Part shown: piece by piece, positions 17,914-26,345 of the stretch
Position numbering within the stretch: the first letter of the stretch is position 1
Layout of the letters: each line of letters starts with the position of its first letter
Assembly: GCF_022829295.1 (NCBI RefSeq)
Contig: NZ_JAKSYH010000278.1
Location: forward strand, 1 to 64,000
Direction: 5' to 3'
Length of the DNA stretch: 64,000 nucleotides
From: Methylobacterium sp. J-088
GTDB taxonomy: Bacteria; Pseudomonadota; Alphaproteobacteria; Rhizobiales; Beijerinckiaceae
The notes under the pieces: model-generated
Seen by the model: only the letters and a program-made list of their open reading frames with translations
What the model was told of the DNA's origin: nothing
Databases searched by the model: none
Made by a program: the position numbers and the translations under genes

Positions 17914-18203
17914 GGATCCGCCAACCTTCGCTGTCCCGCGGGGGCTCTAGCGGAGATCGCGTGGTACGCCAAGCACGGCAGCCGTGCGACAGCACCGCCC
18001 GCGCCTTCGATAGGGCGCCGCCATGTCGGGGCGCACGCCGCGGGCGGGCAATAACTATTTCGTCGCGATGCTTTTTGACGAATGTCTCGCAATATTACAA
18101 GGTCAGTCGAAGACTAAAATTCGCTTACGCAGGCAACCCACGCATCTATCGACTCGACTCGCTCACGTATCTCACGGATCATGCTCCGAAAGGAGGTAAA
18201 CCC

Positions 18204-18929
18204 GTGCGATTCGGGCACCCTAAAATCAAGATCCGCCTTGGTGGCATCTGCGTTGCTGTCGGGATCTTCTGCCGGATCAGTCTGCCCGATGCGGCACGCG
18301 CCGGCGAGATCGACACGCTCGTGTTCGGCAGTCTCGATGCGGGCGCCGCCACGTTCATGACCGCGGGCGCGAAAGTCGGCCTGCCGTCCCTCGATCGCGA
18401 CGGCGCCGTGGTGTTGGCGAGCCTTGGCGGCGGCCGACAGGGCGAACGTGGTCCGGAGGGATCGGTTCAGCGCTACACGGTCCTCGGCGCCATCAACTTC
18501 GGGTATCAGTGGTTCTTCGATTGGGGCGTGGTGGCGGCCTTCGCGGGCCCCGAGATGACGACGCAGATGCTGACGGACCCAAACGGTCCGACCCTTTTGC
18601 CATCTCGCTTTGGTCTTCGTTTACACGGTGAGATCTGGGCTCGCCCGTCCGAGGACACGCTGCTGCAGGGAAGTGTGGTCGCGGGTACCGCGCTCGACAG
18701 CGTCTGGGCCCGTGCAGCCTTGGGTTACCGCCTTTGGGATACCTATTTCGGGCCGGAAGCGAGCCTGTACACGGATGCGTCCGGGTTCCTAAAACTGAAC
18801 GTGGGGCTACACGCGACGGATTTTACCGTCGGCCGCATCAGTTTCAGGATCTCGGCTGGGATCCAGAGCGAGACCGGCCGACGGTCCGTTGCCCCCTACA
18901 CCGCGCTTTCGGTCTGGTCGCCCTTATAG
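18204..18929 (+). CDS. bcsS: BcsS-type cellulose biosynthesis outer-membrane protein
   Basis: The start is GTG 18204, with a perfect AGGAGG ribosome binding site (18191-18196). The 241-residue product begins with a signal peptide ending about ARAGE. The mature part has amphipathic beta-strand segments starting LVFGSLDAGAATFMTAGAKV and continuing through GFQ-like turns (INFGYQWFFDW, GYRLWDTYFGPEASLYTD). This is typical of the BcsS family found with alphaproteobacterial cellulose genes. No bcsA or bcsB is nearby, so any cellulose link is inferred from the family. The last 34 bases overlap the 3' end of the convergent photolyase gene. Confidence 0.78.
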   Translation: MRFGHPKIKIRLGGICVAVGIFCRISLPDAARAGEIDTLVFGSLDAGAATFMTAGAKVGLPSLDRDGAVVLASLGGGRQGERGPEGSVQRYTVLGAINFGYQWFFDWGVVAAFAGPEMTTQMLTDPNGPTLLPSRFGLRLHGEIWARPSEDTLLQGSVVAGTALDSVWARAALGYRLWDTYFGPEASLYTDASGFLKLNVGLHATDFTVGRISFRISAGIQSETGRRSVAPYTALSVWSPL

Positions 18930-20494
18930 TCCCGCTCGGGCTCGCTCAGGAGGGACCGAAGAAAGGTTGTCGCGTCTTGCCGGATCTCGGCGCGCCGCGT
19001 GTCCCCAAAGCCGCGCAGGGTCCTGTAGGGCATCGTCATGCGAGGATTGTTGGCGAGTTTGTCTTCGTTCTCGATCAGGAAATTCCAATAGAGGTAGTTG
19101 AACGGGCAGGCGGTCGCGCCCGATTTGACCTTCACGTCATACGCGCACGATCCGCAATAATCCGACATGCGATCGATGTAGGCGCCCGAAGCGGCGTAGG
19201 GCTTCGTGCCCATCACGCCACCATCCGCCCAGAGCACCATGCCGTGAACGTTGGGCAATTCCACCCACTCGTAGGCATCCGCGAAGACGATCAGGTACCA
19301 TTCCTCCACCTGCGCCGGGTCAAGACCGGCGATCAGGGCGAAGTTGCCCGTCACCATCAGGCGCTGGATATGGTGCGCATAAGCATGGGCGCGCGTATCC
19401 GCGACCACCTGGGCGATGCAGTTGAGCTTGGTCTCGCCCGACCAGTAGAACCACGGCAGGGCCCGGCTGGCCGCGAGCGCGTTCGTGTCGCGATACTCGG
19501 GCATCCGCGCCCAATAGAGGCCGCGGACATATTCGCGCCAGCCGAGGATCTGCCGGATGAATCCCTCGGTGCAGTGGAGCGGTGCCGCGCCCTCGCGGAA
19601 CGCGCGCTCGGCAGCCCAGCAGATTTCCTCCGCGGTCAGGAGTCCGGCGTTCAGGGCCGGCGAGATCAGCGCATGATACAGGAACGGCGCACCGGTCTTC
19701 ATGGCGTCCTGGTAGTCGCCGAAGGTCGGCAGACACGTGGCGATGAAGTGTCGGAGCGCGTCGAGCGCGTCGGAGCGCGTCACGGGCCAGGAGAAGCTAG
19801 CGAGATCGCCGAAATGGTCGCCGAATTCCCGCTCAACCAGGGTGATGACCTCGCGGGTCACGGCATCCGGCTGGAAGCCGATCCGGTCGGGCAGCCGGTG
19901 GCCCTTCGGCAGGCGCTTGCGATTTTCGGCGTCGAAATTCCAACGTCCACCGACCGGCTCACCGCCCTCCATCAGCAGGCCGGTTCGGCGGCGCATGCCG
20001 CGATAGAAGGTTTCCATCCGCAGATGGTGCCGGCCCTCGGCCCAACCCGCGAAATCCTCCCGCGGGCAGAGGAAGCGGTTGTCGGCCCGGATCTCCACCG
20101 GCGGCCCGAGGGTCTCGCGCCAGTCCTGCATCATCTGCCAGACCCGCCATTCACCGGGCTCGGTGACGGTCACGCGCTCCGGCTTGTGCCGTGCCACCGC
20201 GCGCTCGAGCTCGCCGGTGAAGCTGCCGGTGCAGCCGGGATCGGTCAGGCGCACGTAGTCGACCCGGATGCCCTCGGCCGTCAGCTCGGCCGCGAAGTGG
20301 CGCATGGCGGCGAACAGGAACGCGATCTTCTGTTTGTGGTGGCGGACATAGGTCGCTTCGTCCCGCACCTCGACCAGCAGCACGACGTCGCGTTCGGGAT
20401 CGAGGTCGGTCAGGCTGGAGACGCGACGGGTGAGCTGGTCTCCGAGGACCAGGCGAAGCGTTCCGCAGGATTCGGCTTTGGGCTTGCCCGGCAC
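18896..20494 (-). CDS. Iron-sulfur cryptochrome/(6-4) photolyase (FeS-BCP, PhrB type)
   Basis: This family repairs (6-4) photoproducts in light using FAD, a ribolumazine antenna and a [4Fe-4S] cluster. I prefer GTG 20494, giving about 532 residues, because the conserved start LRLVLGDQLTR follows closely and an upstream small ORF ends there; ATG 20533 would add 13 residues. Four cluster cysteines are visible: NCIAQ (about 359), then CGSC (447 and 450) and ACPFNY (463). FAD-site motifs include GAPFLYHALISPALNAGLL and HCTEGFIRQILGWREYVRG. It overlaps bcsS tail to tail by 34 bases. Confidence 0.92.
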   Translation of the reverse strand: MPGKPKAESCGTLRLVLGDQLTRRVSSLTDLDPERDVVLLVEVRDEATYVRHHKQKIAFLFAAMRHFAAELTAEGIRVDYVRLTDPGCTGSFTGELERAVARHKPERVTVTEPGEWRVWQMMQDWRETLGPPVEIRADNRFLCPREDFAGWAEGRHHLRMETFYRGMRRRTGLLMEGGEPVGGRWNFDAENRKRLPKGHRLPDRIGFQPDAVTREVITLVEREFGDHFGDLASFSWPVTRSDALDALRHFIATCLPTFGDYQDAMKTGAPFLYHALISPALNAGLLTAEEICWAAERAFREGAAPLHCTEGFIRQILGWREYVRGLYWARMPEYRDTNALAASRALPWFYWSGETKLNCIAQVVADTRAHAYAHHIQRLMVTGNFALIAGLDPAQVEEWYLIVFADAYEWVELPNVHGMVLWADGGVMGTKPYAASGAYIDRMSDYCGSCAYDVKVKSGATACPFNYLYWNFLIENEDKLANNPRMTMPYRTLRGFGDTRRAEIRQDATTFLRSLLSEPERDYKGDQTESAV

Positions 20495-20498
20495 TAAC

Positions 20499-20597
20499 TC
20501 AGCCCTCGATCCGAACGGCCGAGCGGCTGCCATCCAGGCCGATGACTTTAGCGGTGATCCACCACCCCGTTCCGCCGTCGATGATCACCCGCCCCAT
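20499..20597 (-). CDS. 32-residue peptide gene directly upstream of the photolyase
   Basis: ATG 20597 is preceded by a GAGGGGGA ribosome binding site, and the frame ends with TGA at 20501-20499, four bases before the preferred GTG of the photolyase. The product starts MGRVIIDGGTGWWITAKVIG and ends with a basic segment (DGSRSAVRIEG). Its compact, beta-like sequence does not look like random translation. I do not recognise a family. It is probably translated with the photolyase gene; it could also be an artefact if that gene starts at ATG 20533. Confidence 0.45.
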   Translation of the reverse strand: MGRVIIDGGTGWWITAKVIGLDGSRSAVRIEG

Positions 20598-20707
20598 GTC
20601 GATCCCCCTCGCTACACAAGCCGCCGGGATCAAGGTAAGGCCGGGGGCAACGCCGGGCAGGCTGCAAGCCTGCGCCCTCCACGTGCACAAGGTCGCAGGC
20701 GGGACAC

Positions 20708-21571
20708 ATGAAGTTCGCGTTCGCCGGCATCGACTTCCTGGGGGGCGTCTTCGAGGGGCTTCTGGATGCCGGCTGGACGCCGGTGAAGCTGTTCACCCGC
20801 CCCTGCGACGGGGTCTACGACCACAACGACGTAATCGTCGCCCGCGCCCGGTCGCTGCGCATCCCGATCCAGCTCTCGCGGATCCGCGAGCGGGACATCG
20901 AGGCGATCCAGGCCGACCACGGCAAGGACTGGGCGCTCGTGGTGGCAGGTTATCCGTGGCTGGTGCGCGGCTGGCGCGGCCACGCGGCTTACGGTTTCAA
21001 CATCCACCCCTCGCCGCTCCCGATCGGGCGTGGCCCGTACCCGTTGTTCCGCGCCGTGCTCGATCGCTACGAGACCTGGGGCGTGACCGCCCACGTGCTG
21101 GCCGACGGCTTCGACACCGGCGATATCCTGGCGCAGGAGATGTTTCCCCTCAGCCCGCAGGAATCGCACGAGACCCTTTTGGCCAAGTGCCAGATGGCGG
21201 CGCGCCGCCTCGTCGCCGGCCCCCTCGGGCGCGACTTGCCCGGCCGCTGGCGCTGGGCCGAGCCTCAGGGTGACGGCTCCTACTGGCCGCGCGCCACCGA
21301 TGGCGACCGGACCCTCGATTTTCGGAAGGACGTAGGGGCGATCCTCCGCCGGGTGCGGGCCTTCGGCACGGTCGAGACCATCGCCCGCCTCGGCGATACG
21401 CGTGTCTACGTGGCAGAGGCGGGCGGCTGGCAGGAGCGGCATACCCACGCCGCCGGTGCGGTGGTGCATCGCCACCGCCGCCACATCGTCGTCGCGGCCC
21501 TCGACGGGTACGTTCAAATCACCCGTTGGTCGCCGCTGCCGCTCAATGAGGCGGCCCAGATCGGCCGTTGA
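20708..21571 (+). CDS. Formyltransferase-family protein
   Basis: The 287-residue protein has the fold of 10-formyltetrahydrofolate-dependent formyltransferases. The N-terminal sheet begins KFAFAGIDFLGGVFEGLL. The catalytic signature is FNIHPSPLPIGRGPYPLFRA, with the Asn and His of the N-x-H pattern, and the catalytic Asp is likely in LADGFDTGDIL. A C-terminal oligonucleotide-fold-like tail follows (HIVVAALDGYVQITRWSPL). It is shorter than Fmt and is not next to def, so methionyl-tRNA formylation is unlikely. It more probably formylates a sugar or small metabolite. The gene stands divergent from the photolyase. Confidence 0.82.
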   Translation: MKFAFAGIDFLGGVFEGLLDAGWTPVKLFTRPCDGVYDHNDVIVARARSLRIPIQLSRIRERDIEAIQADHGKDWALVVAGYPWLVRGWRGHAAYGFNIHPSPLPIGRGPYPLFRAVLDRYETWGVTAHVLADGFDTGDILAQEMFPLSPQESHETLLAKCQMAARRLVAGPLGRDLPGRWRWAEPQGDGSYWPRATDGDRTLDFRKDVGAILRRVRAFGTVETIARLGDTRVYVAEAGGWQERHTHAAGAVVHRHRRHIVVAALDGYVQITRWSPLPLNEAAQIGR

Positions 21572-21585
21572 GCGCGCCCAGCACG

Positions 21586-21611
21586 GGAACCGATCCAGGT
21601 TCGGCCGTGTT
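21586..21611 (+). promoter_or_regulatory. Weak EcfG-type promoter candidate before the DUF1236 gene
   Basis: GGAAC (21586-21590) is followed after 18 bases by GTT (21609-21611), within the range of the GGAAC-N17-NGTT form of the EcfG consensus. It lies 28 bases upstream of ATG 21640. The C of CGTT is T here, so this is the weakest of the four candidates. Confidence 0.3.
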
Positions 21612-21639
21612 TCCGGCGGCCCTGGTTATGGAGCCCGAC

Positions 21640-21981
21640 ATGTCGACACGCGCAAGCCTCGCCGCCGCCCTCGGGTTCGCCGCGCTCTTCACAGGCTCCG
21701 CCTTCGCGCAGGCGATCATTGTGGGGCCCGACGATTTCGGCCCCGACGACGACGTCGTGGTACGCGACTACATCGTTCGCCGGCCCGTCGGGCCTGGACC
21801 GATCGTGGGATCGATTCCGCTGCGGCCCGGCAGCATCGTGCCCGAGGATGTTCGGCTCGCCCCGTTCACGGACGCCCCCGATCCGCGGCTGCGCCGTTTC
21901 GGTTATTTCGTGGCGCCGGGCGATAAGATCGTGGTGGTCGATCCGGCCTCGCGTGCCGTGGTCCGGATCCTGGACCGCTGA
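21640..21981 (+). CDS. DUF1236-family exported protein
   Basis: ATG 21640 follows a GGAG ribosome binding site. The 113-residue product has a signal peptide (SLAAALGFAALFTGSAFAQA). The short mature domain holds the DUF1236 pattern: YIVRRPVGPGPIVGSIPL, then PEDVRLAPF and a C-terminal RFGYFVAPGDKIVVVDPASR. These small periplasmic proteins are common in Hyphomicrobiales and of unknown function. Confidence 0.78.
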   Translation: MSTRASLAAALGFAALFTGSAFAQAIIVGPDDFGPDDDVVVRDYIVRRPVGPGPIVGSIPLRPGSIVPEDVRLAPFTDAPDPRLRRFGYFVAPGDKIVVVDPASRAVVRILDR

Positions 21982-21997
21982 CGTCGAAGCCGATCGA

Positions 21998-23035
21998 CTA
22001 CCAATCGGCCAGCGCCGCCCGTTTCCATCGATTCCGGGCGACGCAACGATACTCGTAGGCGCTGTCCCAGGCATGCTCTCCGGGTTCGCAACGATCGCGG
22101 CTGCTTGCGGGCGGCTGCGGTCTCACCTCGCGAAGTGAGGCCGCCTCGACGCGGCCGGCATCGCTTACCCGGAACACCGGACCGTCTCCGCCCGCGTAGA
22201 CGAAGTCGCGCCCGTCGAAGCCGAGCCGACGCGAGAAGGCGCCATCCCGTGTGCCATCGAGTGCGATCATCTGGCCTGAACCGAGCAGGAGCGGCACGCC
22301 GGTGAAGCGAGCCGCAGCAGCGTCGATCCCGATTCCGTAGGTACCCTCCCCCTGGAACGAGATGGCCCGGTCGGTAATCGATCCGGTGAGGTTGCCCATG
22401 AGGATACCGTATCCGGTGTGGGCGCCTGGTATGCCCCCTGTGGAGATCTGAAGGCCGACCCGCTGGCGATTACGGTCGGTGGTCGGCGACTGGGCTGAGA
22501 CGTCGATCTCGGCGCCGATACAGGACGCTACGGGATCGGCCTCGGTGGTCGTGTCCACACAGTTGAAGTTTCCGGCCCAGGATGGGCCGACCGGACCGAT
22601 CCCGTTCGGCTCCTTGAAGATGGTCCCGTTCACCGCGACGTTCTGAGCCCCGGTGTTGGCCAATGCCCGGTTGTGTAGCTCGCCGGTGATCGTCCACTCG
22701 TAGCCGGCATTGTGCGGGCCGGTGGAACCCAGCGCCCAAAGCGCCTTATAGGTGTGGGTCGCCTCCCCCGAACCGTTCGGCACGTGCCGGTCGACCCGCA
22801 ACGTCGAGACCGGGTCGAAGCCCTGCGGCTGATTCCAGAGGAAAACATGTCCGCCGTCGATGCCGGGAAGACCGGTTCCCTGGACGTTGCGCGAGAAACT
22901 GGGCAGCCACGCCGAAGCAGCCTCGGTGGCAACGATCGGTGGCTGCCCTGGCGCCTCGGCGACCGCGGGGAGCGACGCCCCCTCAAGCAGACCAAACAGA
23001 CACGGGACAAACGTCAGGCTGGTGCGCAGATGCAT
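21998..23035 (-). CDS. Exported hypothetical, beta-rich, resembling phage structural/appendage proteins
   Basis: ATG 23035 gives 345 residues with a signal-like N-terminus (LTFVPCLFGLLEGASLPAVA). The body is rich in Gly, Thr, Asn and Asp and reads as repeated beta strands: YEWTITGELHNRA, NFNCVDTTTEADPVASCIGA, EIDVSAQ, GLQISTGGIPGAHTGYGILM and AISFQGEGTYGIGIDAAAARF. Such strings occur in phage tail or appendage proteins of alphaproteobacteria, but no other phage gene is nearby. The C-terminus has CEPGEHAWDSAYEYRCVAR, a possible disulfide pair. A longer form starting upstream is possible. The function is unknown. Confidence 0.65.
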   Translation of the reverse strand: MHLRTSLTFVPCLFGLLEGASLPAVAEAPGQPPIVATEAASAWLPSFSRNVQGTGLPGIDGGHVFLWNQPQGFDPVSTLRVDRHVPNGSGEATHTYKALWALGSTGPHNAGYEWTITGELHNRALANTGAQNVAVNGTIFKEPNGIGPVGPSWAGNFNCVDTTTEADPVASCIGAEIDVSAQSPTTDRNRQRVGLQISTGGIPGAHTGYGILMGNLTGSITDRAISFQGEGTYGIGIDAAAARFTGVPLLLGSGQMIALDGTRDGAFSRRLGFDGRDFVYAGGDGPVFRVSDAGRVEAASLREVRPQPPASSRDRCEPGEHAWDSAYEYRCVARNRWKRAALADW

Positions 23036-23229
23036 AATCGTCCCAAGATCGCCACCGGATAATCCCGGCAGGGCCAGGATGAGATTCATCCCGACCAGAT
23101 AGGCATGGGCTTCGCGGCGGCGACAGCGACTCTGCGATGGCGCGTGAACCAATGCCCACGCGCAGCGTAAGCCCTTCACGGCACCAAACTTCGAAGACGT
23201 CGCCTGTTCAGATCGGGGAGCAGTACACG

Positions 23230-23361
23230 ATGAAGGCCCTGCGATTCCTTAGAGGCTGGTTTCTGATGTCCATTCCGCTCGGCCTGTTCGTAGGCCGGTT
23301 CATCAAAGCGGGAAAAGGTCCGCCCCTCCCCCGCGACGAAAGAGGATCGAACCGTCCGTAG
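23230..23361 (+). CDS. 43-residue single-helix membrane peptide
   Basis: ATG 23230 follows a GGGGAG ribosome binding site (about 23217-23222). The product has a basic start (MKALRFLRGW), one hydrophobic segment (FLMSIPLGLFVGRFI) and a basic, proline-containing tail. No family is recognised. The clear ribosome binding site supports a real small gene. Confidence 0.5.
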   Translation: MKALRFLRGWFLMSIPLGLFVGRFIKAGKGPPLPRDERGSNRP

Positions 23362-23561
23362 AGCCTGTCGGACGAACTATCAGCCGGTGGGGCAATGAAC
23401 CGACGCGCGACGAAGGATAAGTCGTGCGCACCGACACTCCTGCGGGCTGATGGATGAAGGCGATGTCGCGATGCGGATCGTCGTCAATTACATATTAGTA
23501 AATCAGCCGCATTTTTACTGAACTCGTGCCATGTTGGCCGACATGGGCAGGAAAATCGGCC

Positions 23562-23852
23562 ATGTCTCGCAATGCCCCGCCCTACAGCGGCCATGCGGAG
23601 CGGCGTGCCACGCCCCGAAAGCCGACGGCGCTCCTCGCTTTTGCGCTGAATTCGGACGGGGTGCGGTTTCCCTGCCAGGTCAGGAACATCTCCGACCGCG
23701 GCGCCATGCTGGAATTCCTCGGCCAACACGCGACGATGGTCGAGAACGCCTTCGATTTGGTTCTGGCCGACGCCAAGGTGCGCTATGCCGTCAAGGTCGT
23801 CTGGCGAAAGGAGCGGACGACTGGCGTACAATTCTGCCTGGACAACGAGTAA
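23562..23852 (+). CDS. PilZ-domain protein (cyclic di-GMP binding)
   Basis: The 96-residue protein is a single PilZ domain. The N-terminal binding arm is RRATPRK (about residues 14-20), matching RxxxR, and the second motif is NISDRGAML, matching (D/N)xSxxG. Both c-di-GMP contact motifs are therefore present. ATG 23562 is chosen over in-frame upstream starts because it has AGGA about ten bases before it and the family starts near here. A stand-alone PilZ adaptor probably controls motility, adhesion or exopolysaccharide. The AlgX-like gene just downstream could be a related exopolysaccharide function. Confidence 0.85.
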   Translation: MSRNAPPYSGHAERRATPRKPTALLAFALNSDGVRFPCQVRNISDRGAMLEFLGQHATMVENAFDLVLADAKVRYAVKVVWRKERTTGVQFCLDNE

Positions 23853-24000
23853 GACGTTAGAATTCCAAGCGCAGCGGCTCACCCGAAGTCCGGCCGCGCG
23901 GCAGCGCAGCGGGCTTGCAATTCGAAGCGGATCCATCGAGGCCAACCGCGAGGGCGCCGGCTCGGTTGGCAGGCGACGCGGAGAGCGCGCGGATCTTTTC

Positions 24001-24981
24001 ATGACGAGCGGCAACGGTGTGGCCGTCGGGCAGGATGGCTGGTTATACTGGGTCGGCCGTGCCCGCGAAGTCGAGGTCTTCTACGGCGACAGCCCCCTGT
24101 CGCGCCGGATCCTCACACGGTGGGAACGTCTGATCGACCGGCGCACTCGGCGCCTGGATGCCCTCGGCATCCGCCACGTTCATGCGGTCGTCCCCGACAA
24201 GCTCGCGGTCTATCCCGATACGCTCGGCCGCGCGTTTCCGGGCCTCGACAACCCGCCCGCCGTTCGCCTCGCCAAGCTCCTGGAACCGGATGGCGGCGCC
24301 CGGATGCTCGATCTGCTGACACCATTGCGCGCGGCGCGGGGCGCTGAGCCGGTATATCTGCAGACAGACACACATTGGACCTATCGCGGCTATCTCACAG
24401 CCTACCGTGCGTTGTGTGAGGCCCTCGATGCACCAGTGGCCGAGCATGTCTTTGCCGGCGTGCATGAGCGTGCGCGATTCACGTTCGATCTCGGCGAGAA
24501 GCTCCGGCCCCCGATCGAGGAAGACTACGTCGCCTACGATTTTTCGCGCCGCGCGGAACGTGTGGACGCGAACGCCCTGGTTCGGGTGCGTGAAAGCGGT
24601 CGGGCGATCCGGCAGCGTGGCCTGTTCGTTGGTTCGCGCGTCGTGATGCGGAACGATGCGGCGCCGGACCCGCGTCGGGTCGTGCTGTTCGGCGATTCCT
24701 ACATCTACAGTCCGGGCGCCCGCCTGACCGCGATGCTCGCCGAGTCCTTCGCCGAAGTCCACGCGATCTGGTCGGCCAATCTGGACTGGACCTATATCGA
24801 GGGCGTCAAACCCGACATTCTGATCTTCGAAATCGCCGAACGTTTCCTGCGGCAAGTCCCGACCGACCGCATTCGCATCGATGCGTTCGCGCAGAAACGG
24901 GCCAAACGGGCCGTTCGGCCGACGCTGCGCGAATGGCTCCGGCGGGGCCTGCGATCCAAGAAACCGCACCAGCCCACATAA
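24001..24981 (+). CDS. AlgX/AlgJ-like SGNH-hydrolase-fold O-acetyltransferase
   Basis: The 326-residue protein starts at ATG 24001 (MTSGNGVAVGQDGWLYWVG), with a conserved first block as in AlgX/AlgJ-like proteins. Catalytic SGNH signatures are GDSYIYS (about residues 231-237, nucleophile Ser233) and the Asp-x-His pair in DTHWTYRG (123-126). This arrangement matches the family that O-acetylates alginate and other polysaccharides. No signal peptide is evident from this start, and the frame upstream is open with weak starts, so the N-terminus may be longer. It follows the PilZ gene. A strong hairpin terminator lies immediately after the stop. Confidence 0.78.
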   Translation: MTSGNGVAVGQDGWLYWVGRAREVEVFYGDSPLSRRILTRWERLIDRRTRRLDALGIRHVHAVVPDKLAVYPDTLGRAFPGLDNPPAVRLAKLLEPDGGARMLDLLTPLRAARGAEPVYLQTDTHWTYRGYLTAYRALCEALDAPVAEHVFAGVHERARFTFDLGEKLRPPIEEDYVAYDFSRRAERVDANALVRVRESGRAIRQRGLFVGSRVVMRNDAAPDPRRVVLFGDSYIYSPGARLTAMLAESFAEVHAIWSANLDWTYIEGVKPDILIFEIAERFLRQVPTDRIRIDAFAQKRAKRAVRPTLREWLRRGLRSKKPHQPT

Positions 24982-24988
24982 AAAGGAA

Positions 24989-25012
24989 CCCCACCGCACG
25001 CGTGCGGTGGGG
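24989..25012. terminator. Strong bidirectional terminator hairpin
   Basis: A perfect 24-base inverted repeat (left arm CCCCACCGCACG, right arm its complement) sits between the convergent AlgX-like and Gly/Tyr-rich genes, 8 bases after the first stop. A-rich and T-containing flanks on the two sides fit a terminator for both strands. Confidence 0.8.
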
Positions 25013-25036
25013 CCCCTGTTCTCGAAGTGCCTCGGT

Positions 25037-25309
25037 TCAGTACCCGCGGCCGTAATAGCCCGGACCGCCTCGATCGAACGCGCCCGCCGCCGCGGCGCCG
25101 GCCGCCGCGCCCGCAACGCCGAGGCCGATGGCGGCCCCGGTCGAGAGGCCGCGGTGACGGCGATAGCCGTAATCCCGATGACGCCCGTAGCCACGCTCGT
25201 ACCCGCGACCGTATCCGTCGCGATAACCGTAACCCTGGGCCTGTGCGACGCTCGGGCCGACGGCCCCGAGGCACAGCGTGACGGCAGAGAGGAGAACCAG
25301 CTTCCGCAT
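25037..25309 (-). CDS. Small secreted Gly/Tyr/Arg-rich protein
   Basis: ATG 25309 has AGGA upstream. The 90-residue product has a signal peptide (KLVLLSAVTLCLGAVGPSVA) ending at AQAQ. A repeat-like segment of Gly-Tyr-Arg follows (YRDGYGRGYERGYGRHRDYG). A glycine-zipper-like hydrophobic stretch comes next (AAIGLGVAGAAAGAAAAGAF), and the tail is GGPGYYGRGY. Such proteins are common in Methylobacterium and of unknown role. An EcfG-like promoter 33 bases upstream suggests general-stress expression. Confidence 0.8.
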   Translation of the reverse strand: MRKLVLLSAVTLCLGAVGPSVAQAQGYGYRDGYGRGYERGYGRHRDYGYRRHRGLSTGAAIGLGVAGAAAGAAAAGAFDRGGPGYYGRGY

Positions 25310-25341
25310 CGATGAATCCTTCGCAATTGCGTTGAGGGGCC

Positions 25342-25366
25342 AACACAAACCGGATTGATGTGTTCC
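25342..25366 (-). promoter_or_regulatory. EcfG-type promoter before the Gly/Tyr-rich gene
   Basis: On the minus strand GGAAC (25366-25362) is followed after 17 bases by GTT (25344-25342). The -10-like element lies 33 bases before ATG 25309. Spacing and orientation fit the EcfG consensus; the base before GTT is T rather than C. Confidence 0.5.
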
Positions 25367-26147
25367 AAGGCGCCTGATCCGGATAACGGCACCTCGCCCC
25401 TGCGCCTCATCGGGCGCATTCCAGCATCGGAAAAGCTGCTTGCGCCTAGGAACGGGCCGGATACCTTTCTCCCGGCCTACGCACTCATGAACAGAGAATC
25501 GTACGGCTCATGACGGGGCTTGGCGCCCGCCCACGAGGCTTCGAGCGAAATCAGTTCGCGGCATCAGCGGAAACCTGCCAGGAATGATGAGTCATTTGTA
25601 CCGGCTACGCTCTATGCAACTTCGCATAGTAAATGCCTCGGTCGGACTGGATATGCTGGTACACGCAGAAACAACACGGGAGGTGAGACTGCAGGGATAT
25701 CCACCCTGTTTGCCGATCCGCTCGGACGGGCTCTGCTGACACTCCTGACGACGGATCACGGCCTGCCGGGCGCCCCACAGCGTACCGTGCTTCTGCGGGC
25801 GCTTCAGGATTTGCGTATCAGAGCCGACACGGACGGCGCATCCGCGTAAGTGCGGGGCGCAATCCGTTCGGCGTTGTGGGCCCTGCGCGCGGAGTTCCTG
25901 ACGGCCTACGCGATGCAGCCTGCCGCTTGCGCGGATGCCGGGATGGATGCTTGAGCCGAACGCACCCCTTCAACGATCGTTTGATGGGCGGATCAATCGT
26001 TCAAGGGGACGCCGAAGCTTTTCAAAACGATCGATCGTGCCGTTCAAGCGTCGCCGTAGGGTCAGTGATGCAAGGCCCGGGACGACTTCGCCGAAAGCCT
26101 GCGGGGTGGCCCAAGGCAGCGCCGAGCCGAGGCGTGCGCTTGCTCAC
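25367..26147. other. Gene-poor stretch with a possible decayed ORF
   Basis: No convincing complete gene is seen. Around 25690-25849 one plus-strand frame gives a protein-like string (TLFADPLGRALLTLLTTDHG, then TVLLRALQDLRIRADTDG), but it lacks a credible start codon and ribosome binding site. It may be the 3' remnant of a gene whose 5' end has decayed. The rest reads as non-coding. Confidence 0.35.
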
Positions 26148-26345
26148 TCAGATCAGCCCGCCGGCTGGGCTGGATGTCAGCGTACGACCAGCGCGTGTGA
26201 CGAGCTTGGCGAAGGCCAGAGCCGCCGCCGAAGCCTGTGTCTCCGACGGGAAAGCCCGATCCGACTCCAGGACCGTCAGCTCCGTTGCGTCGAGTAGGAT
26301 CCAGGTCCACATGTGGCGACCTGTCGAACGGATTTCGAAGTGCAT
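26148..26345 (-). CDS. Small 65-residue hypothetical, YegP/DUF1508-like in pattern
   Basis: The frame starts at ATG 26345. The product opens MHFEIRSTGRHMWTWILLDA, resembling the small DUF1508/YegP-type fold in which a short strand is followed by a Trp-containing strand. It continues TVLESDRAFPSETQASAAAL and AFAKLVTRAG. The resemblance is by eye and weak. No strong ribosome binding site is visible. It lies in a sparse accessory stretch. Confidence 0.5.
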   Translation of the reverse strand: MHFEIRSTGRHMWTWILLDATELTVLESDRAFPSETQASAAALAFAKLVTRAGRTLTSSPAGGLI

